From assembly GCA_903995115.1 (NCBI GenBank), contig LR877152.1:62001-126000 (forward strand): DNA of 64,000 bases. The letters are read 5' to 3'. Numbering within the stretch: position 1 is the stretch's first letter; each line of letters begins with the position of its first letter. Position numbers and translations under genes: made by a program. This document shows positions 38,617 to 47,312 of this stretch, piece by piece. The stretch comes from Angomonas deanei. Its lineage: Eukaryota; Euglenozoa; Kinetoplastea; Trypanosomatida; Trypanosomatidae. The notes beneath the pieces were generated by a model. The model made no database searches. It worked only from the letters and a program-made list of their open reading frames with translations, and was not told the origin of the DNA.

Positions 38617-41600
38617 ATGGCTTTAAGTACCGTTGCCTATATCCCTGCCGGGTGTAGCCCACAGTGTCCCCGGAACGTGATTGCACGCGAAAAGAGCTTC
38701 GCGTACTGCTCCGTTCAATCCGTCTCGTTGTATAGATCAGACGTGCGTAATCTCCCCGGTGTCGTGCCGGAGGCGCAAATGCAACAGCAGCCGGAGGGTC
38801 AGACGGCGCCCACCGTCTCCGTGTCCAGCTACCCCATTAAAAGTATATTCGGCTACGGGATTGGCGGCACGATTACCGCCTTCGACTACAATGATGAGTT
38901 TATGGCCTGCCTCTGCACGGAAACCAAGTCGGTCCAGCTGTACAGAATAGCGGACGTGGAACCGATTACCGCCAAGCACATCCCCAAGTCTCTCGGCGAA
39001 ATGTTTCGCAAGGAGGGCACCCCGACCACCATGTGCCTTGCCGGCAAATACCATTTACTGTTTGGTACGAATAACGGACGGTTAATGTCGTTAAATACTA
39101 ACGAAGGAAACGAACCGCGCTGCGTCGTCGTCCCCGGACCTCATCAGCAGCTGGGGCCGGTCGAAGGAGTGGAGTGCGTGTCCGTCTCCCAGGCACGCGC
39201 CGACTTGGTCGCTGCGGGTACAACCGACGGCACGCTGTGCTTGTGCAACCTCAGCGCATCCCAGGGTCTGCGCCCCAGCGTCTCCCTCTATCCGTTCCCA
39301 CCGGCCTCAAAGGAAAAGGAAAAGGACAAGAACAATCTGACGCCTCTCCCGTCCCCAGTGAGTGTGCTGGCTTTCGATCCCAACAACGCCCAGTACTTGG
39401 CGGTTGGTTCTGTCGACGGACACCTCGCGCTGGTGGACATGAACGCACAACAGGTAGTTCAGATATTCGAGTGGAAGGAGGCCTTCAAGGAAAGCGATGA
39501 CATCTTCCCCGTTAGTTCTATCGCGTGGTCGTCGACGGAGTCTGGTGTGTTTTATACGAGCAGCAAGAAGAGCAACTCGGTGAAAAAGTGGAACATTGGA
39601 AGTAAAACGTTGGTGGGATCTTTTAGTCCGACCACCCCGTCGGAAGGGGTGCAGTGCGTCACGGTCCTCGACAATGACCGCGTGGTGGTGTCGCTCTCTA
39701 AGGGTGGGGTGAAGGTGTTTAGTATTTCCCAAATGAAGGTGGACTTCACGATTGAGGCGGGCCATACCGACACCTGCTCGCAGTGCGTGATATCCAGCCA
39801 CGACAAGGATGCAGTGGCGTCGTGCGGGTCTGACGGCACGATCCGCGTGTGGTCTCTGCGCACCATGTCCCTCCAGTACACCATTGAGGTTGGCCCTGTC
39901 ATGGTGTACAGCGTGGACTGGTCTCCCAACGGGAAGTATTTGCTCGCCGCCCTCGCCAGTGGTGAAGTCGTCCAATACCACTGCTCCACCCGCAAGGAAG
40001 GCTGGCGCTCCTCCATCTTCTCTGACATGGTCTATCGCGTCAAGTGGTCCCTGGCAGACTCTGGTGTTGTGGCGGCAGTCTCGAGAAGTGGTGTGGCCGT
40101 TATCTCCACCAAGGATGGCAAGGTACTGAAGCGATACTCCACTCGCCAGCCTTGCCTTGGGCTGGACATTGAGCCCACCAAGGGCAAGCTAATGGCCGTC
40201 GCCTGCTACGATCATAAAGTCTACATCTACAACCTCTCCTCCAGCAGCAGCGGACCACAGTACGTGCTCGCCGGTCACAGTGATGCCTGCGTGGACGTCG
40301 CCTTTAATCCTACCGCCCCACAGTTTCTCCTGTCCGGCAGCTACGATGGCTCCGCCCGCGTGTGGGACCTCTCTCCCGGGGATGACCACACCATCTCCGT
40401 CCACGCCCGTATCTTGAAAGGTCACTCCGACCGTGTCCGCAGCGTGGCTTGGTGCTCCCTCGCCCCGTACCTGTGTCTCTCCGGCTCCTCCGACGCCACC
40501 ATACGCGTCTGGGATATCCGCAATGGTGTTTCCGTGACAGCGGTGCGCGGACACAACGCGGATGTCAATAGCATTTCTAGCAGCGTGGAGCGGCCCCTTG
40601 TGTTTTTGTCTTCCGCGAAGGATTCTTCCATGGTGCTGTGGCACTTGACGCTTCTGCGCCAAGTGTATCTGGACGCTGTGATGGGTTCTTTAGATCAGTG
40701 CATCGTGGCCGACCCGTCCTCCCTCATGGGTGTGGCGACCAGCGGCGTCTCCGTCTCCGTCGTGTCGGGACCTAGCGTGCAGCGTTTGGCGCAAGAGTTG
40801 CGGGAGAGCCAAAAACAAACGGAAAAGATGGAAAAGTTGGTCAACTTTTTCGACGTCCCGTGCGGCACGAATGATGTGGCGGAGATGACCAGCTTTGTGG
40901 TGGATCCTCAAAACTACACCAGCTCCGGAAAGGGCCTGGTGATCCCGAGCGCCAAGTTGGTGGAGTTGCGAATGAACAGCGCCAAAAAGATGAACGAAAA
41001 GGCTCATGGCAAGACCGCCACCGCGGCAGGAAAGGAATACCAAAAGGAGCGACTTCTAGATGCCGCCAATGAACTACTCCGGACCGGCCAGTTGGAAGAG
41101 TATTGTGCGATCATGATGGAGGCCGGAGAGTGGGATCGCGCCATCGCCATGTCCCCCATCTTGAGCCGCGATTACTGGCGGGCGGTTTGCCTGCGGGCCG
41201 CTGAGGCGATGGAGGTTGCTGGAGACGTGGAGAGGGCTGTCAATTACTACATTATCGCGGAGGAGTCCGCTCGTGCCGCCTACCTGTTGTCCCGTCAGTC
41301 CTCCGCCAACGCCGACGCTGCCACTGTACTCAGTCGCACCTGCCCCCAGCGGAGTGCCCAGGAAGCGGCGACACAGGAGCCCCCCCACAACACCACGGTG
41401 GATGTCCAGGGGGCGTCCAAGGTTGCTCAAGAAATTGCCCAGGAGCGAACCACCAAGGCGTTGGAGCGCCACCGAAATAGCCGCTTGTACGCCGCTGTAC
41501 AGATCGCCAACTTTAACTGCGACGAAGCCGTCCGCCTCTTACACTACACTGGAGACGTCTGTTTGGCCCACCTCGTCGTGCACACCGCGCCGATGCGGGA

Positions 41601-42570
41601 GCAAAGCAGCATTGATACCGTGTACATGATGTCCATGCTGCAGAGCGCTCGCCAGCACAAGTGGGATACTGCACTGCTGTGTGCCGGCCGCCAGTCCAAC
41701 CCTTACCACTCCTTTGCCACGTTAGTCGCATATTTTCAGTACACCCAATCCAAGCAGTTCAAGTCGTCGCTTCCCCCGTCCCAGAGTATGACCAGCGTCA
41801 CCCCTGGCAATTTCGGTAACATCAGCGAGAAGTTGAGAGGGTTCTATGAAAAAGTGGTGCAGGAGATTGCCCGCCTACAGCTGCCCCTCGACGCCGGCAG
41901 CATTCAGCAACGTCACGCGAATGACGGGCTTGCGTCCCAGAACCAACTGGCCGCCATGGTGATTCAGTCCGACCCTCAAATCGGTCCGACCACCAGCAGT
42001 AACATTCTGCAAAGCTTTTCCGGGTATATCGAGAGTCTTCTCGGCGCCGCCCTGCAGGACATTGACGGCCCGAACAGCGTCTTCTACTTGAAGCAAGCCT
42101 TCAGCATCACCGGATACGTTGCCTTCCCACTGGTCTCCAGCAGTCAAGGTGTGGCTGGCATGGCCCCAGAACACCGCAAGTTCCTCGCGCTCGCCTACAT
42201 TATCGCGTCGCTAATGTGCGTGAAGGTGTACCGCTTCCCCAAGATGCTCAATTATATATTTACCAAAGCGAGAGAGACGGCCGCCGGCGATGGAAACATG
42301 GAGCAGTTCTTGACTAGAGTTCAGGGAGCGCTGGGTAAGTACAACCCGGCGTCCATTGAGGTGGATTGCACGCCTCTGGGTAGTACGGTGCCCTCGCTGT
42401 CCGGGGAAGGAAAACAGGTGATTTCCATCTTCTCGAATGAAGCGGTTTGTGGACCACTGCACCTATTGGAGGATGGAACCTCTTTTGTGTCACGGGAAGA
42501 GGCGCTAGCGTGGACCCTTGTATGCCACTTTTCTCCTTTAGCCACAGGTGCGAGACTTACTGTCCTGTAA
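38617..42570 (+). CDS. WDR17-like WD40/TPR protein
   Basis: A 1,317-residue protein, close to the 1,322 residues of human WDR17. It begins with an AGCSP-type element (AYIPAGCSPQCPRNVIAREK), also seen at the start of WDR17. About a dozen WD40 repeats follow over residues ~65-690, with clear GH...WD ends, for example VASCGSDGTIRVWSLRTM, LSGSYDGSARVWDLSPGD and LSGSSDATIRVWDIRNG. The C-terminal helical region has RLLDAANELLRTGQLEEYCA and MMEAGEWDRAIAMSP, matching the WDR17 KEAAEIHLRLGQIQRYCELM and ELGEWDKALSIAP region, then TPR-like helices. The architecture (two beta-propellers plus alpha-solenoid) is shared with intraflagellar-transport and coat-type proteins. The cellular role of WDR17 is poorly known, and a ciliary link is an inference. 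Confidence 0.85.
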   Translation: MALSTVAYIPAGCSPQCPRNVIAREKSFAYCSVQSVSLYRSDVRNLPGVVPEAQMQQQPEGQTAPTVSVSSYPIKSIFGYGIGGTITAFDYNDEFMACLCTETKSVQLYRIADVEPITAKHIPKSLGEMFRKEGTPTTMCLAGKYHLLFGTNNGRLMSLNTNEGNEPRCVVVPGPHQQLGPVEGVECVSVSQARADLVAAGTTDGTLCLCNLSASQGLRPSVSLYPFPPASKEKEKDKNNLTPLPSPVSVLAFDPNNAQYLAVGSVDGHLALVDMNAQQVVQIFEWKEAFKESDDIFPVSSIAWSSTESGVFYTSSKKSNSVKKWNIGSKTLVGSFSPTTPSEGVQCVTVLDNDRVVVSLSKGGVKVFSISQMKVDFTIEAGHTDTCSQCVISSHDKDAVASCGSDGTIRVWSLRTMSLQYTIEVGPVMVYSVDWSPNGKYLLAALASGEVVQYHCSTRKEGWRSSIFSDMVYRVKWSLADSGVVAAVSRSGVAVISTKDGKVLKRYSTRQPCLGLDIEPTKGKLMAVACYDHKVYIYNLSSSSSGPQYVLAGHSDACVDVAFNPTAPQFLLSGSYDGSARVWDLSPGDDHTISVHARILKGHSDRVRSVAWCSLAPYLCLSGSSDATIRVWDIRNGVSVTAVRGHNADVNSISSSVERPLVFLSSAKDSSMVLWHLTLLRQVYLDAVMGSLDQCIVADPSSLMGVATSGVSVSVVSGPSVQRLAQELRESQKQTEKMEKLVNFFDVPCGTNDVAEMTSFVVDPQNYTSSGKGLVIPSAKLVELRMNSAKKMNEKAHGKTATAAGKEYQKERLLDAANELLRTGQLEEYCAIMMEAGEWDRAIAMSPILSRDYWRAVCLRAAEAMEVAGDVERAVNYYIIAEESARAAYLLSRQSSANADAATVLSRTCPQRSAQEAATQEPPHNTTVDVQGASKVAQEIAQERTTKALERHRNSRLYAAVQIANFNCDEAVRLLHYTGDVCLAHLVVHTAPMREQSSIDTVYMMSMLQSARQHKWDTALLCAGRQSNPYHSFATLVAYFQYTQSKQFKSSLPPSQSMTSVTPGNFGNISEKLRGFYEKVVQEIARLQLPLDAGSIQQRHANDGLASQNQLAAMVIQSDPQIGPTTSSNILQSFSGYIESLLGAALQDIDGPNSVFYLKQAFSITGYVAFPLVSSSQGVAGMAPEHRKFLALAYIIASLMCVKVYRFPKMLNYIFTKARETAAGDGNMEQFLTRVQGALGKYNPASIEVDCTPLGSTVPSLSGEGKQVISIFSNEAVCGPLHLLEDGTSFVSREEALAWTLVCHFSPLATGARLTVL

Positions 42571-43080
42571 CGTGATGTCGGTGGTTCCTGTACGACTACA
42601 TTCAGTATAACCAATTTTTTTTTTTTTTTCATGGAGGGTTCTTATAGGCGACCTATATCAAATAGAGTTTTTTTGTTTTTGTTTTCTAAAACTGTTAGCA
42701 GTGTGTTGTTTTTGCGTTTAGTATTATTTTCTTTATCTATTCCGCACTCTCAAAAATTCAGAAAACGTTGATTGTACTTTTTATTTGTTTTTTTTGTTGT
42801 TGACGTCATTTTTACCCATTTTTGGAAACTATAGATAAAGTGATGTTTCATTTTTACCATTATTTTAAAGTGATCTCCCTCTGTAAAACCGAATAGAATA
42901 CCAATACTAATCTAATACGATTTGTCGACTTGGTGTGGATTGCAACGGTGCTGCAGACCGTGAGCCTTTTCCATTCCACTCTACGCATAGCTGCTTTTTC
43001 TCTTCTCCTCTGTTGTTCTAAAGTCTCACCTTTTTTTTTTTTTTTTTCGTCAACTAGAGAAACGCGACGTCCAGCGACGA
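42571..43080 (+). other. Long intergenic region, no gene seen
   Basis: These 510 bases are AT-rich with T-runs (42615-42629, 43031-43047) and no credible reading frame. The 3' end has the pyrimidine tract and AG for the next gene. The rest presumably is 3' UTR and polyadenylation zone of the WDR17-like gene. I see no tRNA- or snoRNA-like structure. Confidence 0.55.
43031..43057 (+). promoter_or_regulatory. Poly-T tract and AG, candidate trans-splice acceptor
   Basis: T-run 43031-43047 followed by CGTCAACTAG (AG 43056-43057), 24 bases before the ATG at 43081. Confidence 0.65.
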
Positions 43081-46000
43081 ATGCACAATTTCAGTAAGCC
43101 AACCGTTGCGCCCCAGACGGTGTTAGTAAACAATGGGCAGAGCGCTCAGCCCCCTGTTGCAGACTATACCGCCCCTGATACCCGTAGCACTGACGCGGAA
43201 AACGCCCCGGCCAACGAAGATACCGTGCCCCCGGAAGGGTCGGACGAGGCGACGGTTCTTTCCTACTATAGAAGTTTAATTCAGCGTCACAGCATTGCCC
43301 CACCCAAGCACTGGCGCGAGATTCGGTTTGAGCTACCCTCCTCGGTCCCAGAGCTTCACCTGGACCCGCCGCTGCCGGAGAAGGAGCACTTTGACACCCA
43401 GGCGCCCGCGTCGGCCTGTTTGGTACTGTCATTGGAGGGACGACGACCAGAAGACACCTCCGTGAGTGCATTCATGACGCAGATGGTGGACTATATTTAC
43501 ACGCTGTTAAATTACTGTGGCGCCATCACGGCGATCACCTCGCTCCGGTTTGTGAAAAAAGGGTCGGAGCTGAGTCAAATGGTGTTTACAGTGGGCAATG
43601 ACACGAGTTTAGCCACCGCGATGCTCTCCCACATCCGAAGTGGGGGAATGCAAGCCGGCTACGGCCCAGTCGTGGTAGATCATCCGCCCAACGCAACGTT
43701 CCAAATAGTAGACTATCATGGCAAGATGAACAACGGGAAGGGGATCACGAAAGAACAAATACAGTATTTGCTCGCACCGTTCAAAGACAGCGGAAAAGGT
43801 GACATCCACGTTATTGAGGGATACGAGCCCGGTGTGTTTTACGCGCCGGTGAAGCGACCGGAAACTGTATTCTCGTTCCTTTGGAATACATTTTGCTCCT
43901 TTTTGTTCCAAAGTGATCTGTACTCCCGTTACGGTGTGCTGGTCACAATGGCGCTCTGCCCACATGTGTTTCTCCAGAAGGGTGTCCCCTACCATGAACA
44001 GCAGCAGCAGCTTGGGAAGTGGAAGGAACAGCAGCTCCGGCAGAGAGACGACAACGCCTACGACAGGGAACACCGTGCGCAGAATGACTCGGACGCCGCT
44101 AGTGACGGAGATTCCGTCGAACTAGAAGAGACGGGGAACGACTACTATCTGTCCAGTATGGCAAAGGAGATTGATATTTTTGCAGACGACGCAGGGGACG
44201 GTTTTGGGGGAGACCTATTCTCATCCGGCATAGCTCCTCGCCATCATGCCCCAACCCATGTGGAAGCACCCGTTTTAGTAGAACCGAGTCATCCCAACGT
44301 CTTTGACGGAACCGAGGGTGGCTTCAGTACGCAACTTCGGCCCCCAGTCGAGCCGGTGGCGGAACTACCGCAGCTGGTGGAGGATGAGAGTGACCCTCTC
44401 GTCACTGCCGGACTGCCGAACAGCGGTTACCCTCCCCCGCCCATGGGTGGGAACTATGCACCGGTGTTCCCCACCGCGGTGGAGCCAGTGCCCGTGACAT
44501 CATGGTCCCTGTCCGGCGGCCCTGTGGGGGAGAGCGTGGGTATTCTCGACGGTCCGTACGCCCCCATCGACAACAGTAGCAATAACTATTATCTCAACAA
44601 CTCCTCTGTCATCCCTAACCCCAACGAGTATCAACCGTATGCGCCCATGCCACCACCGCGACAGGAATTCAATAGCGCGCCAATCCCTCTGTACTACGAG
44701 GATTTGGAAATCCTAGTTCAGGACGTGGAGGAACGCGTCAAACACGCCTTTCCAATGTCGTTGATCCCAGAAAAGTTTGACGTCAATTGGCCAGCAGACT
44801 CGCTTTCCCTCATGAAGAGCACCCCAGTGTCGGCAAAGGTGCCTCCCCGCACCGTCGAGATCAGCGAGCTGTTTGACGTGGTGACTAGAGAGCAGTACAA
44901 GTTGTCTCATTTGCTGCAGTGCACGTCGCCCGACGAAAAAGTACAGCATTTGAGGGATCGTTTGGCGAAACTGTTTTGCGTCTGCCTTCCATTTGACAGG
45001 ATGACAGAGGATTGGACGGTAATACACGCGCCGGAGGACGACGGGGACGACAGCACCGCGCAGCTACCTGCTCTACTTCCCTATCTGCTGCAAGCAAAGT
45101 CTCCTCTGGTTAGGCTGTTACTGGTGTTGTACAACAACTTTACGACCGTTTCCCTCTTTTCGCGCTACCTGTTGCCGTTTCTCGGTGACCTGGAGGTGGT
45201 CGAGCAGTATCTGGTGCCGTGCATGCGATGCGCACCCACGGAACACAACCCCATTGTGAACCGAATCGTGATGCACGGTGATGATTTTGCGAGTTGGCTA
45301 AACGACTCCATCACGTCGCGTGCGTCCTCAGATCACGGGGCAATTCTGAGTAACACCGGGGTCGCGTCTCAGAGAGGGAACATTTCTCAAGTTGGTAATG
45401 TGGTCGACATTTTTCTCTCTTCGCTTTCCTGGGAACAGAGAAGCGTCTGCCTAGCCGCCTACAAGACGATCCCGTTCGTGACCTCAGATATGTGGGAGAA
45501 GGAAGATCCACTTCGTCGTACGTTGCTAAAACTATTCTTGAATGCGGACATTCTCGACGGAACCGCGGTGTTTGGGAAGCTGTTCCCCGACGGCACACCT
45601 CTCACGAGTGAGCACTTGTCCTTTGTCATTGCGGCGACGTTCCCCACCCAATCATCCGTCTCGTTGAGTATTCAAACCAGTCGCCTGTGTGGTCACTTCC
45701 TTCGTCGTATCCAACTAGAGAAGGGTGAGCTCACCGAAAAGGACGCCGCGCAGTTGAGCGAGGCGTGCCGACAAACGCTAAAGAATGCGTGGTGTTTGAA
45801 GACATTGAAACAGGCGTACACCTCTGGTGGCTCCACGACAGACGCACCGAGTGATGCCGTAAAGGGACTCGAGGAAAGTGTGAATGGTGCGTTGCGGCCC
45901 GTTTTTACTATTCCCCGCCCCCAGCACCCTGTCCTGTTCCCTGTTCGACTGGACAAGGGCTCTCCAGTCTTTCCGAGCGAAGCGGAAACCCGTCCCGCAC

Positions 46001-47055
46001 GGCCGCCGAAAGCGGTGGTCGGTGAATCGACTGTCTACCCCTTCACCCACTGGAAGCACGATTTCACGCTGCTCATGAAAAGCTACCCAGCGGAGGGAAC
46101 CCCGTTCCCTCCTTTGCCAGTCGGGTGGTCTAGCTCCACCAGCAGGTCGTATGGCTACTACTATTTTAAGCCCCCCGCGAAGGACGGGGCGTCCACCTAC
46201 AAGCACCCGGTGAACTCACAAGAGTATATTGTTTCCCCTCAGGAATTTCTGAGAGAGGGTGGCACCACCACCGACCCCACCGAGCCGAACAACATGCGAG
46301 TGATGGACTTGGCGAACCGAAAGCTGGCGAAAACCCTTTTTGAGACGTCTTACTTCAATGACACCTTTCCCAAATTAAAGTACATCACACTGGACGACTT
46401 TGAGGCCTGGTTTTCGGACCAGCGTCACCGCCAATACTACTTGGACGTGTCTGTGCTAGAGCTGTTGGGCGTGTGGTACCGGAAAGAAGAGCAGGTGGGG
46501 CGTGATCCCTACAAAACAAAGGACCGAATCACGAAGGAACTTGGCAACATCCACACCAAACTTGGAAGTCTGGGTGGTAGGCTGAAGACGATACACGAAA
46601 ACTACCCCGAGCGTGGCGAGCCGTTCTCCGCCCTTAGCCGTAGTTGGGGGGTGGATTTGAGTAAGTCGACCGGCGTGTACGTGTTTACACCACCGAGGAG
46701 AGGTGCCCCAACCCTCTACTTTCATCCACACGACAAACGGTCCTTCCGTGCTTCCCCGCAGGAGTTCGCCCGCACCTTCAAGTTGTCGGTGGCGGACATT
46801 GCGGCAAAGTCGAATAAAAAGTTCGCCGATGTGGAACGGTGGCTGGCGGATCAGCGTATTCGCGACGACAACATAGACAAGGCCGTCGTATCGCTGTTGG
46901 ACATTTCCTATGTCCCATTTGAGGAGCTCCCCAAGGAGGAAACCCATAAGCGAAGTCGAAGCGCTCACGACCACGACGACCGTGACGACAATCGGCGACA
47001 GGATCGGCACCCGAATGACCACTCCTCTCGCCGCCACCGGGGCCGCCGGCGTTAA
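43081..47055 (+). CDS. Large protein with a duplicated WW-like module and RS-like tail
   Basis: A 1,324-residue protein. Residues ~75-265 look folded, possibly an RRM-like alpha/beta unit (AITSLRFVKKGSELSQMVFT). Residues ~310-545 are Pro/Asn/Tyr-rich and disordered. Residues ~545-960 are helical. The C-terminal 300 residues contain two copies of one module (about 990-1,140 and 1,160-1,280). Each copy has YP-x-x-G-x-PF, then a Trp-centred, Tyr-rich stretch ending in HP (SYGYYYFKPP with TYKHP; TGVYVFTPPR with YFHPH), then SPQEF, and later a helix with W-x-x-DQR. The YYF...PP...HP pattern recalls WW domains. The tail (KRSRSAHDHDDRDDNRRQDR) is Arg/Asp/His/Ser-rich, typical of nuclear RNA-processing proteins. 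Function unknown; a role in splicing or 3' processing is inferred only. Confidence 0.75.
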   Translation: MHNFSKPTVAPQTVLVNNGQSAQPPVADYTAPDTRSTDAENAPANEDTVPPEGSDEATVLSYYRSLIQRHSIAPPKHWREIRFELPSSVPELHLDPPLPEKEHFDTQAPASACLVLSLEGRRPEDTSVSAFMTQMVDYIYTLLNYCGAITAITSLRFVKKGSELSQMVFTVGNDTSLATAMLSHIRSGGMQAGYGPVVVDHPPNATFQIVDYHGKMNNGKGITKEQIQYLLAPFKDSGKGDIHVIEGYEPGVFYAPVKRPETVFSFLWNTFCSFLFQSDLYSRYGVLVTMALCPHVFLQKGVPYHEQQQQLGKWKEQQLRQRDDNAYDREHRAQNDSDAASDGDSVELEETGNDYYLSSMAKEIDIFADDAGDGFGGDLFSSGIAPRHHAPTHVEAPVLVEPSHPNVFDGTEGGFSTQLRPPVEPVAELPQLVEDESDPLVTAGLPNSGYPPPPMGGNYAPVFPTAVEPVPVTSWSLSGGPVGESVGILDGPYAPIDNSSNNYYLNNSSVIPNPNEYQPYAPMPPPRQEFNSAPIPLYYEDLEILVQDVEERVKHAFPMSLIPEKFDVNWPADSLSLMKSTPVSAKVPPRTVEISELFDVVTREQYKLSHLLQCTSPDEKVQHLRDRLAKLFCVCLPFDRMTEDWTVIHAPEDDGDDSTAQLPALLPYLLQAKSPLVRLLLVLYNNFTTVSLFSRYLLPFLGDLEVVEQYLVPCMRCAPTEHNPIVNRIVMHGDDFASWLNDSITSRASSDHGAILSNTGVASQRGNISQVGNVVDIFLSSLSWEQRSVCLAAYKTIPFVTSDMWEKEDPLRRTLLKLFLNADILDGTAVFGKLFPDGTPLTSEHLSFVIAATFPTQSSVSLSIQTSRLCGHFLRRIQLEKGELTEKDAAQLSEACRQTLKNAWCLKTLKQAYTSGGSTTDAPSDAVKGLEESVNGALRPVFTIPRPQHPVLFPVRLDKGSPVFPSEAETRPARPPKAVVGESTVYPFTHWKHDFTLLMKSYPAEGTPFPPLPVGWSSSTSRSYGYYYFKPPAKDGASTYKHPVNSQEYIVSPQEFLREGGTTTDPTEPNNMRVMDLANRKLAKTLFETSYFNDTFPKLKYITLDDFEAWFSDQRHRQYYLDVSVLELLGVWYRKEEQVGRDPYKTKDRITKELGNIHTKLGSLGGRLKTIHENYPERGEPFSALSRSWGVDLSKSTGVYVFTPPRRGAPTLYFHPHDKRSFRASPQEFARTFKLSVADIAAKSNKKFADVERWLADQRIRDDNIDKAVVSLLDISYVPFEELPKEETHKRSRSAHDHDDRDDNRRQDRHPNDHSSRRHRGRRR

Positions 47056-47206
47056 CACCAAAGACCATTTATTGCCTACTGGACGTTTATAAATCTAAAG
47101 CCAATAATCAAAAATGGACTGTACCGTGTTTCGATCATCTATTAAAGAAGGAGTTTACTTGTTGCGTTACACTGTGTCAGTAGATTGGCAAGCAACTACG
47201 CCCCTC

Positions 47207-47237
47207 TCTCACTCTTTTCTCTCTTTCATTGGTCTAG
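47207..47237 (+). promoter_or_regulatory. Pyrimidine tract and AG, candidate trans-splice acceptor
   Basis: A C/T-rich tract ends in GGTCTAG (AG 47236-47237), 76 bases before the ATG at 47313. A later T-run (47275-47287) has no AG between it and the ATG, so the earlier AG or TCTAG near 47265 is likelier. Confidence 0.45.
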
Positions 47238-47312
47238 TGAAGCACCGATAAAAACGTTCTTCTAGTTGGATTGATTTTTTTTTTTTTGTTCTATTTTTAA
47301 TAATTCATTGCA

